Source: Acidobacteriota bacterium
GTDB lineage: Bacteria; Acidobacteriota; UBA6911; RPQK01
Length of the DNA stretch: 6,575 nucleotides
Assembly: GCA_003819755.1 (NCBI GenBank)
Contig: RPQK01000446.1
Coordinates: forward strand, 1 to 6,575
Reading direction: 5' to 3'
This document shows positions 1 through 6,575 of this stretch, piece by piece; positions within the stretch are counted from its first letter, which is position 1, and every line of letters starts with the position of its first letter. The position numbers were made by a program, and so were the translations under genes. Under the pieces are notes generated by a model. It saw only the letters and a program-made list of their open reading frames with translations. It was not told the origin of the DNA and searched no databases.

Positions 1-2
1 AT

Positions 3-2996
3 CTCGGATACCTTGTCACGTTCTACGTGCAGGAGGCCGGATGCCGGTTCTCATCAGCTGTCTTGATCGACAACTACCAGCAAAATCGGCATGTCGCCGA
101 GCCGGATGACTGGACGGTGTTTCTGGAGGACGAGGGCGGAGATGCGGTCTGGCAATCTCCGGTCGATAATCCCCGGCTGTTCTCGCCACTGGTGCACGCC
201 GCTCAGCCCATTCCATTCACGATCAAGATCCCAGGCGTCACGGCGCGGACTCTCAGGCTGAGAGACCACCACGGGACGACCGTTCTGCAAATGGCGCTTG
301 ACGACCGGTTCATCAGTCAGGCCCGCTCTAACCGGACCCGTTTCCTCGAGCACGACAAGCAGAATCGCGAGGCGGTCAGACGCCTCAGCGAGAGCCGGCG
401 CAACGTCGGCCAGAATAGTCCCCGGCCCGTTTTTCAGAGCGTTGAGGAGCTGAGGGAACCGGGTGACTGGCTGTTCGAGCAGGAACTGCCCGAATTAATC
501 GAACAGGTAACCAGGCCGAACGAGGGTTTTGAGCATCAAGCCACTCCCCGCCTGCTGCCATTTCCAACGACGAAGGGCCCAACAGCGACACCCGAGCCGG
601 TTACCACCCGGCTGATTAACGGTATCGTGAGGAACAAGGACGGGGCGACGCTGGCAGGGGCATCCGTTCTGCTGCGAAACCTCGCTTCCACCACCCCTAT
701 CGGCGCCGTGTGGTCCAAATCAACGAACTCTGCGGGTCAGTATTCGTTCTTTGTACCCTCAAACTTCTGGCCGACATCGTTTGTTTTGTGCGTCAGCGCC
801 TCCGGCTATGTTCGCCAATCGGTGGCCGTGTGGGTCACGGACCATGTCATGAAGGATTTTGTCCTGGAGGCGGGAATAACCGTATCAGGGAAGATCAGCG
901 ACGACCAGGGCAAACCGGTCACCCGCGCCCGCATTCGAGCTTCCGCCGCAGGGGCTTTTGCAGACTCCGCCTTGAGCACGAGCGACGGTTCCTATAGCTT
1001 TGCCCTGGCGCCAGGGACCTACGACTTCGAAGTCCTGCCTCCCGATCAGAATACGCCCTCCGCCTATCAGCAGGGAGTTTCGATCAGCCAATCACCGCAG
1101 TTGAATTTCAGCCTTCCTGCTCAGCGCAATTCCCTGGTCGTTCGGTTGTTCTACCCCGATAACCTGAGCCTGTCAGCCACCCAGACGTTCCCGAAACGCT
1201 TTGAGGTAGAGCGGGCGGGGACGTTGGTAGCTGTGATCTACGGAGTAAGGGGACCGGCCGAGTTTCACCAGGAGAAGAACCGGTACTTCGTTCCGTACAC
1301 GCTCTCTCTCGAGCCGGGCGAGTACGATCTAACCTGCTACCCCGTGGGACATGATCCTGTCCGTATACAGGGAGTCAACGTCAAGGACCAGACGACTGTT
1401 GACGCCGACCTGGGCTCGGTCATCATGCGGAGCGGAGTTCTTCGGGGGGCCGATGGCACCCCGCTCCCCAATATCGACGTCCGCTCTTACGATGATTTAA
1501 CTTCGCTCGCCCTGGTGGTGAGGACGGACCCGCAAGGCCGGTTCGCAATTCCTGTGACCCCAAACGGGCTCATGCGTTTCTCGGCCGATGCCGGCAGCAG
1601 GAACATACTGGGTGTCGAACGACTTGGGCCTGTTCTCCAGAATCGAGTCGAGGACTGCGTGCTCAGCAGCTTTCCCGCCTTTCAAGACTCCGGCGGGGTC
1701 CTCACCCAGATATACGGGACGTCGGACAGAACCAATCGCCAGAACATAGTAATCCTGGGTGATGGATACACCGGAGTCAACGAAACGTTCACGGATCAGA
1801 ATGGGAACGGCCAGTGGGATGGGACCATTTACTACGATCTGAACAACGACGGGCTCTGGAACACAGGCGAGCCGTACTGGAATTGCGGCGACAAGCGTTT
1901 GGCTCCGACGAACGGGACCAATCCTACCCTGCAGAATGAACCATTCAACGATCTCAACGGTGACGGCGTACTGAGTACTGCCGACCAGGAAGTTTTCGAT
2001 CAGAACTGCCTGGACATCGCCCGCTCCTTTTTCGGCCAGGACTTCTGGCGGGACAAAGCAGACGCGTTCAACATCTTTCGAATCCGCATTGTTTCCAGGC
2101 AGGCCGGCCACGACATCAAGGATCGGGCGGGCAATGTGCTCATCAGTCGCGATACCCCCCTCGGTACCTTTCTGGCTGATCCGGATCGCAACTATATCCT
2201 TAACGCGGATGCCTCCCTCGTGGCCTCTTATATCAACCAGTACGTCCCCGAAATGAACATCAAAATCGTCTTGATCAACCAACCGATTACCATGGGAAGG
2301 GCGACCTCGTTCATCCTCCTGCAAGGGGGGAATGTGTTCGATCTCCAGAATCGGGTCACCGTCGCCCACGAGGCGGGACACAACCCCGGGCGCCTCGCGG
2401 ATGAGTACACCGAGTATCAGTCAAACTATGTGGGAAACGATCTGATGCGGCCTAACGTCACGACTCTGGCCGACCCGGACCTCATACCATGGAGGTCTTT
2501 TCTCACCCCCGGGAAGGAGATTCCGAGTGTGCCCGGATCATCGGGTATCGGCCTGTTCGAGGGGGCCAACTACTATACCGGAGGCTGCTACAAGCCGGCC
2601 TACAATTGCACCATGGTGAGCGGGAACCGCTTTTGCCCGGTCTGCGAGCACGCCCTCGAAGTACGGCTCTTGAAGTTAACGGGCAAATTCCCGGTGGCTG
2701 TTCCCTATGGGCCGAGCGGCCCGATCTCCACGTTGAGACCGATCTTCCGCTGGCAACCGCAGACCGGAGTCTCGGGGTGGATGATCGAGATCGAGCCTCT
2801 CGACGGGAAAGAAGTTTCGCAGATCTATGAGGTCTACGCGACTTCCTTTCAACCGGTTTCAGCCCTTGCCGCTCGGACGCTGCATCGATGGCGCCTGCGG
2901 GCGGGTGCCGAGTCGTCTTGGGGCGCCTGGTCGGAATGGGTGTATTTCCGCACTCGCGAGAGACAGGAGCGTTCTCCTGGAACCACAGTCCGGTAA
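3..2996 (+). CDS. Large M64-family zinc metallopeptidase, 5'-partial
   Basis: Probable secreted zinc endopeptidase of family M64 (IgA-peptidase type). The frame is open from base 3 to the TAA at 2994-2996. The first possible start is a GTG at 27 with no ribosome site, and no signal peptide is visible, so the true start lies left of the window. Counting residues from that GTG: 1-100 is a beta-rich domain; about 195-280, 282-365 and 465-535 resemble carboxypeptidase-regulatory or Ig-like folds (for example DGATLAGASVLLRN, then GSYSFALAPGTYDFEV). The catalytic domain is about 555-880. It has ILGDGYT (576-582), FNIFRI (681-686), the zinc motif HEAGHNPGRLAD (781-792, fitting HExxHxxGxxxD with Glu782 as base) followed by EY, and a Cys cluster (854, 861, FCPVC 869-873) typical of the family. 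Three calcium-loop-like stretches lie at 590-653. Residues 888-980 look like a fibronectin-III-type domain. Family call is firm; substrate unknown. Confidence 0.9.
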   Translation, partial: LGYLVTFYVQEAGCRFSSAVLIDNYQQNRHVAEPDDWTVFLEDEGGDAVWQSPVDNPRLFSPLVHAAQPIPFTIKIPGVTARTLRLRDHHGTTVLQMALDDRFISQARSNRTRFLEHDKQNREAVRRLSESRRNVGQNSPRPVFQSVEELREPGDWLFEQELPELIEQVTRPNEGFEHQATPRLLPFPTTKGPTATPEPVTTRLINGIVRNKDGATLAGASVLLRNLASTTPIGAVWSKSTNSAGQYSFFVPSNFWPTSFVLCVSASGYVRQSVAVWVTDHVMKDFVLEAGITVSGKISDDQGKPVTRARIRASAAGAFADSALSTSDGSYSFALAPGTYDFEVLPPDQNTPSAYQQGVSISQSPQLNFSLPAQRNSLVVRLFYPDNLSLSATQTFPKRFEVERAGTLVAVIYGVRGPAEFHQEKNRYFVPYTLSLEPGEYDLTCYPVGHDPVRIQGVNVKDQTTVDADLGSVIMRSGVLRGADGTPLPNIDVRSYDDLTSLALVVRTDPQGRFAIPVTPNGLMRFSADAGSRNILGVERLGPVLQNRVEDCVLSSFPAFQDSGGVLTQIYGTSDRTNRQNIVILGDGYTGVNETFTDQNGNGQWDGTIYYDLNNDGLWNTGEPYWNCGDKRLAPTNGTNPTLQNEPFNDLNGDGVLSTADQEVFDQNCLDIARSFFGQDFWRDKADAFNIFRIRIVSRQAGHDIKDRAGNVLISRDTPLGTFLADPDRNYILNADASLVASYINQYVPEMNIKIVLINQPITMGRATSFILLQGGNVFDLQNRVTVAHEAGHNPGRLADEYTEYQSNYVGNDLMRPNVTTLADPDLIPWRSFLTPGKEIPSVPGSSGIGLFEGANYYTGGCYKPAYNCTMVSGNRFCPVCEHALEVRLLKLTGKFPVAVPYGPSGPISTLRPIFRWQPQTGVSGWMIEIEPLDGKEVSQIYEVYATSFQPVSALAARTLHRWRLRAGAESSWGAWSEWVYFRTRERQERSPGTTVR

Positions 2997-3001
2997 AGGC
3001 G

Positions 3002-3117
3002 GACAGCCGTCAGTGTCGAATTCTTACCCACGAACCAACACGAACGAACACGAACCAAAGCGCTTTGTTCGTGTTCGTTCGTGTTGGTTCGTGGATAGGA
3101 ATTCGACACTGACTGTC
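3002..3117. repeat. Long near-perfect palindrome (hairpin element) between the peptidase and mutase genes
   Basis: Bases 3009-3055 pair with 3067-3113: 47 positions with 45 Watson-Crick pairs, one G-T wobble (3024/3098) and one mismatch (3027/3095). Four further pairs (3002-3005 with 3114-3117) extend the stem past a three-base bulge. The centre is itself a palindrome, AAAGCGCTTT at 3057-3066, with C3056 bulged. The outer arms carry GTCAGTGTCGAATTC at 3009-3023 and its complement at 3099-3113. No T-run follows, so it is not a standard intrinsic terminator, although the transcript would fold very strongly. It has the look of a dispersed non-coding palindromic or MITE-like element; that is inference, since no second copy lies in the window. 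Short frames running through it read as low-complexity peptide and I do not call them genes. Confidence 0.9.
3029..3058 (+). repeat. Three tandem 10-base units inside the left arm of the palindrome
   Basis: Three consecutive copies of the decamer CACGAACSAA fill 3029-3058 (central variable base C, G, C). The right arm at 3064-3093 repeats the pattern as the reverse complement, with one base changed in the unit nearest the centre. The hairpin arm is therefore internally repetitive and could pair in shifted registers. Confidence 0.85.
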
Positions 3118-3135
3118 GGGGTTGGCGCGCTCATG

Positions 3136-3141
3136 TATATT
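3136..3141 (+). promoter_or_regulatory. Possible -10 element of the mutase gene
   Basis: TATATT matches the sigma-70 -10 consensus at five of six positions and ends seven bases before the ATG at 3149. Transcription starting at the usual distance would begin at or next to the start codon, giving a leaderless mRNA. That fits the absence of any Shine-Dalgarno-like sequence before this ATG. The -35 region would fall in the right foot of the palindrome and I see no good match there, so this is a weak call. Confidence 0.25.
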
Positions 3142-3148
3142 GGTTCTT

Positions 3149-4891
3149 ATGCCCCAACACTCCTCTCTCCGATCTCAACTCAATTACGAACCCGCTGTTC
3201 TGAGATTTGGCACCAGCGGCCGGCGCGGCAGGGTCGTGGACCTCACTCAGCTCGAGGTCTACATCAACGCCCTCGCAGAGCTTGAGTATCTCCAGTCTCT
3301 GCCGGCGGATCAGGGGGGAATCTCCAGGGGCGATCTCTTCTACTATGCCTATGATCTGCGGCCCAGCTCGACCCGTTTCATACCCGAGGAGGAGGGCCGC
3401 GGAGAGCTGGCTCAGGCCATAGAACAAGCCATCCGCGATGCTGAGATGATTCCCGTTAACCTCGGTCCTATCCCCACTCCGGCGCTTACTTACTACGGTC
3501 TCATTAAAGGGAAGGGGAGCATGATGGTCACCGGTTCTCACATCCCCTTCGACCGCAACGGCTACAAGACAAACACCAGCCGGGGAGAGCTGCTCAAGAA
3601 GGATGAAGACCCGATAGGCCGGCTGGTTGAGCAGGTTCGGGCCAGGCTGTACGACCAGCCGCTGTCAGCGTCCCCGTTTAACGAGCGGGGTGTGTTCAAG
3701 GCGGGGCATCGGGAACTGGCGCCGATAAACGACGAAGGCCGACGGACTTACCTGGCCCGCTACCTGGATTTCTTTGCGGGTCAGGATTTGGCAGGCCTGA
3801 GGCTGCTTGTTTACCAGCACTCGGCTGTCGGGCGCGATATCCTGGCCGAGATCCTTCGTTCCCTTAGGGCCGAGGTTGTGTGTGCGGGGCGCAGCGATAC
3901 CTTCGTGCCTATCGATACCGAGAACGTGGACCAGGAACAATTGAGGGTGATCTGCAGCCTGGTTGATCAGGTGACGCAAGGTCACAGGCCGGTGGATGCG
4001 GTCGTTTCCATGGATGGCGACAGCGACCGTCCCCTCGTCCTCGCGCCCGATCGCTCAGGCGGGCCCGGCGCCGGAGTCCGGTTCTTTGGGGGCGACCTGC
4101 TCGGAATGGTGGTCGCCGAGTTCCTCGGAGTCGACAGCGTGGTTGTTCCGATCAGCTGCAATGACGCCGTTGACCTGGGAAACCTGCGGGAGATACTCGA
4201 ACCGAAGACCCGAATTGGGTCGCCTTTCGTGATCGCCGCCATGGAAAAGGCCCGGGCCAAGGGGAAGCAGCGAATCTGCGGCTGGGAGGCCAACGGGGGA
4301 TTTCTCCTCGGTTCGAGTATCGCGGCGAATGGCCGGGTGCTCAGAGCCTTACCCACCCGCGATGCCCTGCTTCCGATTCTGTCCGTGCTCTTTTCGGCCA
4401 AGCGGAAGAAGGTCGGTCTGACCGGGCTGTTTGACCAGCTGCCGGCGAGGTTCAGTAAAGCCGCTTTGCTGAAGAAATTCCCTCGTTCTCGAGCCTTGGC
4501 AATCGTCTCCTGCCTCACTCCTGCAGATTCCACCGTTCAGGAGGCTGTGTTCGAGAAACAGACAGTGACGGTGCTTGACCAGGAACGCCGCGAGGTCCCG
4601 GCTGAGCCGGGTTTGGCTGCGAGCCTGTTCTCCATCCGTGAGCGGATGGCTCGTTTCTTTCCTTTGACCCTCGGCTTTGGCCAGATCGTGAGAGTCAATT
4701 ACACAGACGGCGTCCGCGTCTACTTTGATAATCGGGAGATCGCTCATGTCCGCCCCTCGGGTAATGCCGACGAACTGAGGATCTACGCGGTTGCCGACAG
4801 TCAGGCGCGCGCCGACGAGATCACCCGTCTGGGCATCGCGGAGCCGGACGGCATCCTGCGGCGGATGGAGCGGGAGCTGGCTGACGGCTGA
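3149..4891 (+). CDS. Phosphohexomutase (phosphoglucomutase/phosphomannomutase family)
   Basis: Cytoplasmic alpha-D-phosphohexomutase of 580 residues, moving a phosphate between C1 and C6 of a hexose phosphate through a phosphoserine, usually to supply sugar-1-phosphate for nucleotide sugars and surface glycans. All four family signatures appear in order: FGTSG (20-24) near the N-terminus; the phosphoserine loop TGSHIP (128-133, Ser130), followed by FDRNG; the metal loop DGDSDR (289-294); the sugar-recognition loop GWEANGG (378-384); and the C-terminal phosphate loop RPSGNADELRIY (535-546). Several positions differ from textbook motifs (TASHNP, DGDGDR, GEESGH, RPSGTEP), so it belongs to a divergent subfamily and glucose, mannose or glucosamine preference cannot be read from sequence. 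It is longer than the roughly 450-460 residues of many bacterial PMM/PGM enzymes. I chose the ATG at 3149 over an in-frame TTG at 3122: the extra nine residues show no family similarity, and neither has a ribosome site. The gene stands alone between two long spacers. Confidence 0.93.
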   Translation: MPQHSSLRSQLNYEPAVLRFGTSGRRGRVVDLTQLEVYINALAELEYLQSLPADQGGISRGDLFYYAYDLRPSSTRFIPEEEGRGELAQAIEQAIRDAEMIPVNLGPIPTPALTYYGLIKGKGSMMVTGSHIPFDRNGYKTNTSRGELLKKDEDPIGRLVEQVRARLYDQPLSASPFNERGVFKAGHRELAPINDEGRRTYLARYLDFFAGQDLAGLRLLVYQHSAVGRDILAEILRSLRAEVVCAGRSDTFVPIDTENVDQEQLRVICSLVDQVTQGHRPVDAVVSMDGDSDRPLVLAPDRSGGPGAGVRFFGGDLLGMVVAEFLGVDSVVVPISCNDAVDLGNLREILEPKTRIGSPFVIAAMEKARAKGKQRICGWEANGGFLLGSSIAANGRVLRALPTRDALLPILSVLFSAKRKKVGLTGLFDQLPARFSKAALLKKFPRSRALAIVSCLTPADSTVQEAVFEKQTVTVLDQERREVPAEPGLAASLFSIRERMARFFPLTLGFGQIVRVNYTDGVRVYFDNREIAHVRPSGNADELRIYAVADSQARADEITRLGIAEPDGILRRMERELADG

Positions 4892-4901
4892 CCGCTGACA
4901 G
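4881..4901 (+). repeat. Three tandem CTGAC-heptamers across the mutase stop codon
   Basis: CTGACGG, CTGACCG and CTGACAG follow each other at seven-base spacing (4881, 4888, 4895). The first encodes the last residues of the mutase, the second contains its TGA stop (4889-4891), and the third is non-coding. A further isolated CTGAC lies at 4989-4993. Confidence 0.7.
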
Positions 4902-4981
4902 CTCCATTCAGGGCGTCGGCGTGCCTTCTGTTGCGCACAACGGTAACGTTCACAATCCCCTTACGAAGCGGGCTCATTACC

Positions 4982-4990
4982 TGATACACT
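4982..4990 (+). promoter_or_regulatory. Possible extended -10 promoter of the oxidoreductase gene
   Basis: TGATACACT fits an extended -10 (TGn followed by a TATAAT-like hexamer, four of six matches at 4985-4990). A poor -35 candidate, TTACGA at 4961-4966, lies 18 bases upstream. Transcription from here would start near 4997 and leave a leader of about 30 bases carrying the ribosome site. The rest of the 135-base spacer shows no terminator or other clear signal. Confidence 0.3.
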
Positions 4991-5015
4991 GACGCGTTGT
5001 TTTCGTACCATTAGC

Positions 5016-5020
5016 GAGGG
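5016..5020 (+). promoter_or_regulatory. Shine-Dalgarno site of the oxidoreductase gene
   Basis: GAGGG ends six bases before the ATG at 5027, a normal spacing. It fixes this start codon, which also places the twin-arginine motif at the correct distance from the N-terminus. Confidence 0.7.
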
Positions 5021-5026
5021 ACAAAG

Positions 5027-6502
5027 ATGCAGGGTAACAATCGGCGGGATTTCATTAAGCGCGTGGCAGTTGGAGGAACTGGAGCCTATTTGGCCTCCTC
5101 ACGTTCGGCATTCTCCTCGGGAGCTCCCACCGGAGCGAACGACGCAGTCAGGATGGCAATCGTCGGTCTTCATTCCAAGGGCAAGCACCACATCGAGATG
5201 TTCAAGAAGGTTCCGGGCGTTCGAATTGTCGCTCTGTGCGACGCCGATGAGAACATCCTCGACCGTGAGGTCAAAGGGCTGGCTTCCGAGAACATCAAGG
5301 TGGAGCGTTATTTCGACATCCGCAAACTCCTCGAGAACAAGGATATCGATGCGATCAGCATCGCGACGCCTAATCACTGGCATTCCCTGATGACAATCTG
5401 GGCTTGCCAGGCGGGCAAAGACGTTTATGTCGAGAAGCCGATTTCTCACAACGTATTTGAGGGCCGAAAAGCCGTAGAAGCTGCCAGTAAGTACGGACGT
5501 ATTGTCCAGGCAGGTACGCAGTCGCGCTCCGACACGGCTCTCCACCAGGTCGCCGATTACCTTCGCAGTGGGGAATTGGGGAAGATCCTCCGAGCGAGGG
5601 GCTTCTGCTACAAGCGTCGGGCCAGCATCGGTAAGGTCGCCGGCCCACAGCCCATTCCATCCGGGATTCACTATGACCTTTGGGCCGGCCCTGCGCCGCT
5701 GCAGCCGCTTATGCGTAAAGAGCTTCATTACGATTGGCACTGGGTCTGGGCGACCGGGAATGGTGACATCGGCAACCAGGGCATCCACGAAATGGATATG
5801 TGCCGATGGATGCTGGGCGAACAGCAACTCCCGCCGCGTGTCTTCAGCATCGGTGGAAGGTTTGGTTACGACGATGACGGGGAGACAGCCAACACCCAGA
5901 TTTCCGTTCTCGACTACCCAGCTGCCCCGCTGATCTTCGAGGTCCGTGGGCTCCCGGAAAAGGCGGGAGTCGAGAACATGGGCCACTATCGTGGAGTGCG
6001 GATCGGTTTTGTCGTTGATTGCGAGAACGGTTCATTCGCCGGCGGCGCGGGCGGAGGCTGGGTCTACGACCGCGACAACAAGAGAGTGAAGCAGTTTTCG
6101 AGCAGCGGCGGCGACGACCATGTTCCCAATTTCATCCAAGCGGTACGAAGCCGTAAGACGAGTGATTTGAATGCCCCGATCCTGGGAGGCCACGTCTCCT
6201 CCGCCCTTTGCCACCTGGGCAACATCTCGCACCGGCTCGGCACGCACTTCAGCCAGGCCGAGATTCGGGAAAAAATGAAAGACAGGACCGACATCACGGA
6301 AGCTCTGGCCCGCTTTGAGGAACACCTGACCGCCAACGGAGTTGACATGGCGCAAGCCAAACCCGTTCTGGGGGCCGGCTTGGACTTCGTTCCCGCTGAA
6401 GAGCGGTTTGCGACCAGCTGCGAATACGACCTTGGCACTTGGGCCAACCAGCTCCTGACCCGGAACTACCGGGCCCCCTACATCGTGCCTGAGAAGGTCT
6501 AG
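5027..6502 (+). CDS. Tat-signal Gfo/Idh/MocA-family oxidoreductase
   Basis: NAD(P)-dependent dehydrogenase of 491 residues in the Gfo/Idh/MocA family, which acts on sugars, polyols and related cyclic compounds. The N-terminus is a twin-arginine signal, RRDFIK (6-11), followed by a small-residue hydrophobic stretch and a Ser/Ala-rich region, so the enzyme is probably exported folded with its cofactor. The Rossmann domain starts near residue 43; its dinucleotide loop reads GLHSKG (47-52) in place of the usual GxGxxG. IATPNHWH precedes the conserved EKP (136-138), whose lysine is the expected catalytic residue. The second domain has GDIGNQGIHEMD (246-257), with His254 as the usual catalytic histidine. 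The C-terminal part, with DDHVPNF (363-369) and CHLGNISHRLG (395-405), matches the C-terminal domain common in exported members. ATG at 5027 has a good Shine-Dalgarno site. Substrate cannot be assigned; family and export calls are firm. Confidence 0.95.
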   Translation: MQGNNRRDFIKRVAVGGTGAYLASSRSAFSSGAPTGANDAVRMAIVGLHSKGKHHIEMFKKVPGVRIVALCDADENILDREVKGLASENIKVERYFDIRKLLENKDIDAISIATPNHWHSLMTIWACQAGKDVYVEKPISHNVFEGRKAVEAASKYGRIVQAGTQSRSDTALHQVADYLRSGELGKILRARGFCYKRRASIGKVAGPQPIPSGIHYDLWAGPAPLQPLMRKELHYDWHWVWATGNGDIGNQGIHEMDMCRWMLGEQQLPPRVFSIGGRFGYDDDGETANTQISVLDYPAAPLIFEVRGLPEKAGVENMGHYRGVRIGFVVDCENGSFAGGAGGGWVYDRDNKRVKQFSSSGGDDHVPNFIQAVRSRKTSDLNAPILGGHVSSALCHLGNISHRLGTHFSQAEIREKMKDRTDITEALARFEEHLTANGVDMAQAKPVLGAGLDFVPAEERFATSCEYDLGTWANQLLTRNYRAPYIVPEKV

Positions 6503-6506
6503 GAAA

Positions 6507-6570
6507 GCTGACAAACTGACAGACTGACAGACTGACAGACTGACAGACTGACAGACTGACAAAACCGACA
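6507..6570 (+). repeat. Tandem octamer repeat ACTGACAG at the right edge
   Basis: Eight consecutive 8-base units start five bases after the oxidoreductase stop: a degenerate first unit (GCTGACAA), five perfect ACTGACAG units at 6515-6554, then ACTGACAA and the diverged AACCGACA. The array decays at both ends, so its extent is probably visible here apart from any continuation past base 6575. The unit length is not a multiple of three and there are no spacers, so it is a simple tandem repeat and not a CRISPR array. The reverse-strand frame through it is Ser/Val/Cys-Gln low-complexity and not a gene. Confidence 0.93.
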
Positions 6571-6575
6571 GGTGA

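Noticed and set aside
27..29. GTG at 27 as the real start of the peptidase gene
   Set aside because: There is no Shine-Dalgarno sequence before it, the frame stays open to base 3 with protein-like sequence, and a secreted M64 enzyme should carry a signal peptide that is missing here.
1497..2381. Reverse-strand open frame of 294 codons inside the peptidase gene
   Set aside because: It lies opposite the M64 catalytic domain, whose motifs are clearly real, and its translation shows no recognisable domain. Long antisense frames are common in GC-rich coding DNA.
3002..3117. Intrinsic terminator for the peptidase gene
   Set aside because: The stem is far longer than usual and no T-tract follows on either strand. 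It may still hinder transcription but does not meet the definition.
3122..3148. TTG at 3122 as the mutase start
   Set aside because: It adds nine residues with no family similarity and has no ribosome site. The ATG at 3149 gives a more natural N-terminus.
2827..3285. Forward frame of 152 codons spanning the peptidase end, the palindrome and the mutase start
   Set aside because: It overlaps two supported genes out of frame and its middle is just the palindrome translated into low-complexity Thr/Asn/Glu/His and Val/Arg residues.
4931..4955. Small inverted repeats around GTTGCGCACAAC and AACGTT in the spacer before the oxidoreductase
   Set aside because: Only four to six bases pair, which is expected by chance, and there is no T-run or known operator match.
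5099..5986. Reverse-strand open frame of 295 codons inside the oxidoreductase gene
   Set aside because: It is opposite a well-supported Gfo/Idh/MocA gene, in the antisense register usual for such shadows, and has no domain signal.
6507..6575. CRISPR array or leader at the right edge
   Set aside because: The 8-base units are contiguous with no spacers, and no cas-like gene is present.

Overview
The window holds three complete or nearly complete genes, all on the + strand, in moderately GC-rich DNA. They cover about 95% of it. The mix is a very large secreted-type M64 metalloprotease with carboxypeptidase-regulatory-like repeats, a divergent phosphohexomutase, and a Tat-signal Gfo/Idh/MocA oxidoreductase. 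It suggests a free-living Gram-negative bacterium of the Acidobacteriota / Planctomycetota / Verrucomicrobiota kind, where Tat-exported Gfo/Idh/MocA enzymes are abundant. This is inference from gene content; no phylogenetic marker is present.

Layout. Bases 3-2996: M64-family zinc peptidase, cut by the left edge, so its signal peptide is not visible. Bases 2997-3148: intergenic, dominated by a roughly 116-base near-perfect palindrome (3002-3117) whose arms are built from a 10-base repeat. Bases 3149-4891: phosphoglucomutase/phosphomannomutase-family enzyme. Bases 4892-5026: spacer with CTGAC heptamer repeats at its left end, a possible extended -10 promoter and a Shine-Dalgarno site. Bases 5027-6502: Tat-signal Gfo/Idh/MocA oxidoreductase. 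Bases 6503-6575: tandem octamer repeat ACTGACAG running almost to the right edge.

The genes do not look like one operon. The gaps of 152 and 135 bases are large, the first contains a strong hairpin, and the three products share no evident pathway: extracellular proteolysis, cytoplasmic sugar-phosphate interconversion, and a probably periplasmic sugar or polyol dehydrogenase.

I see no CRISPR array, RNA gene, transposase, phage gene, or new multigene defence or biosynthetic system. The most unusual content is in the spacers. The large palindrome looks like a dispersed non-coding element, and all three gene ends carry CTGAC-containing repeat sequence.
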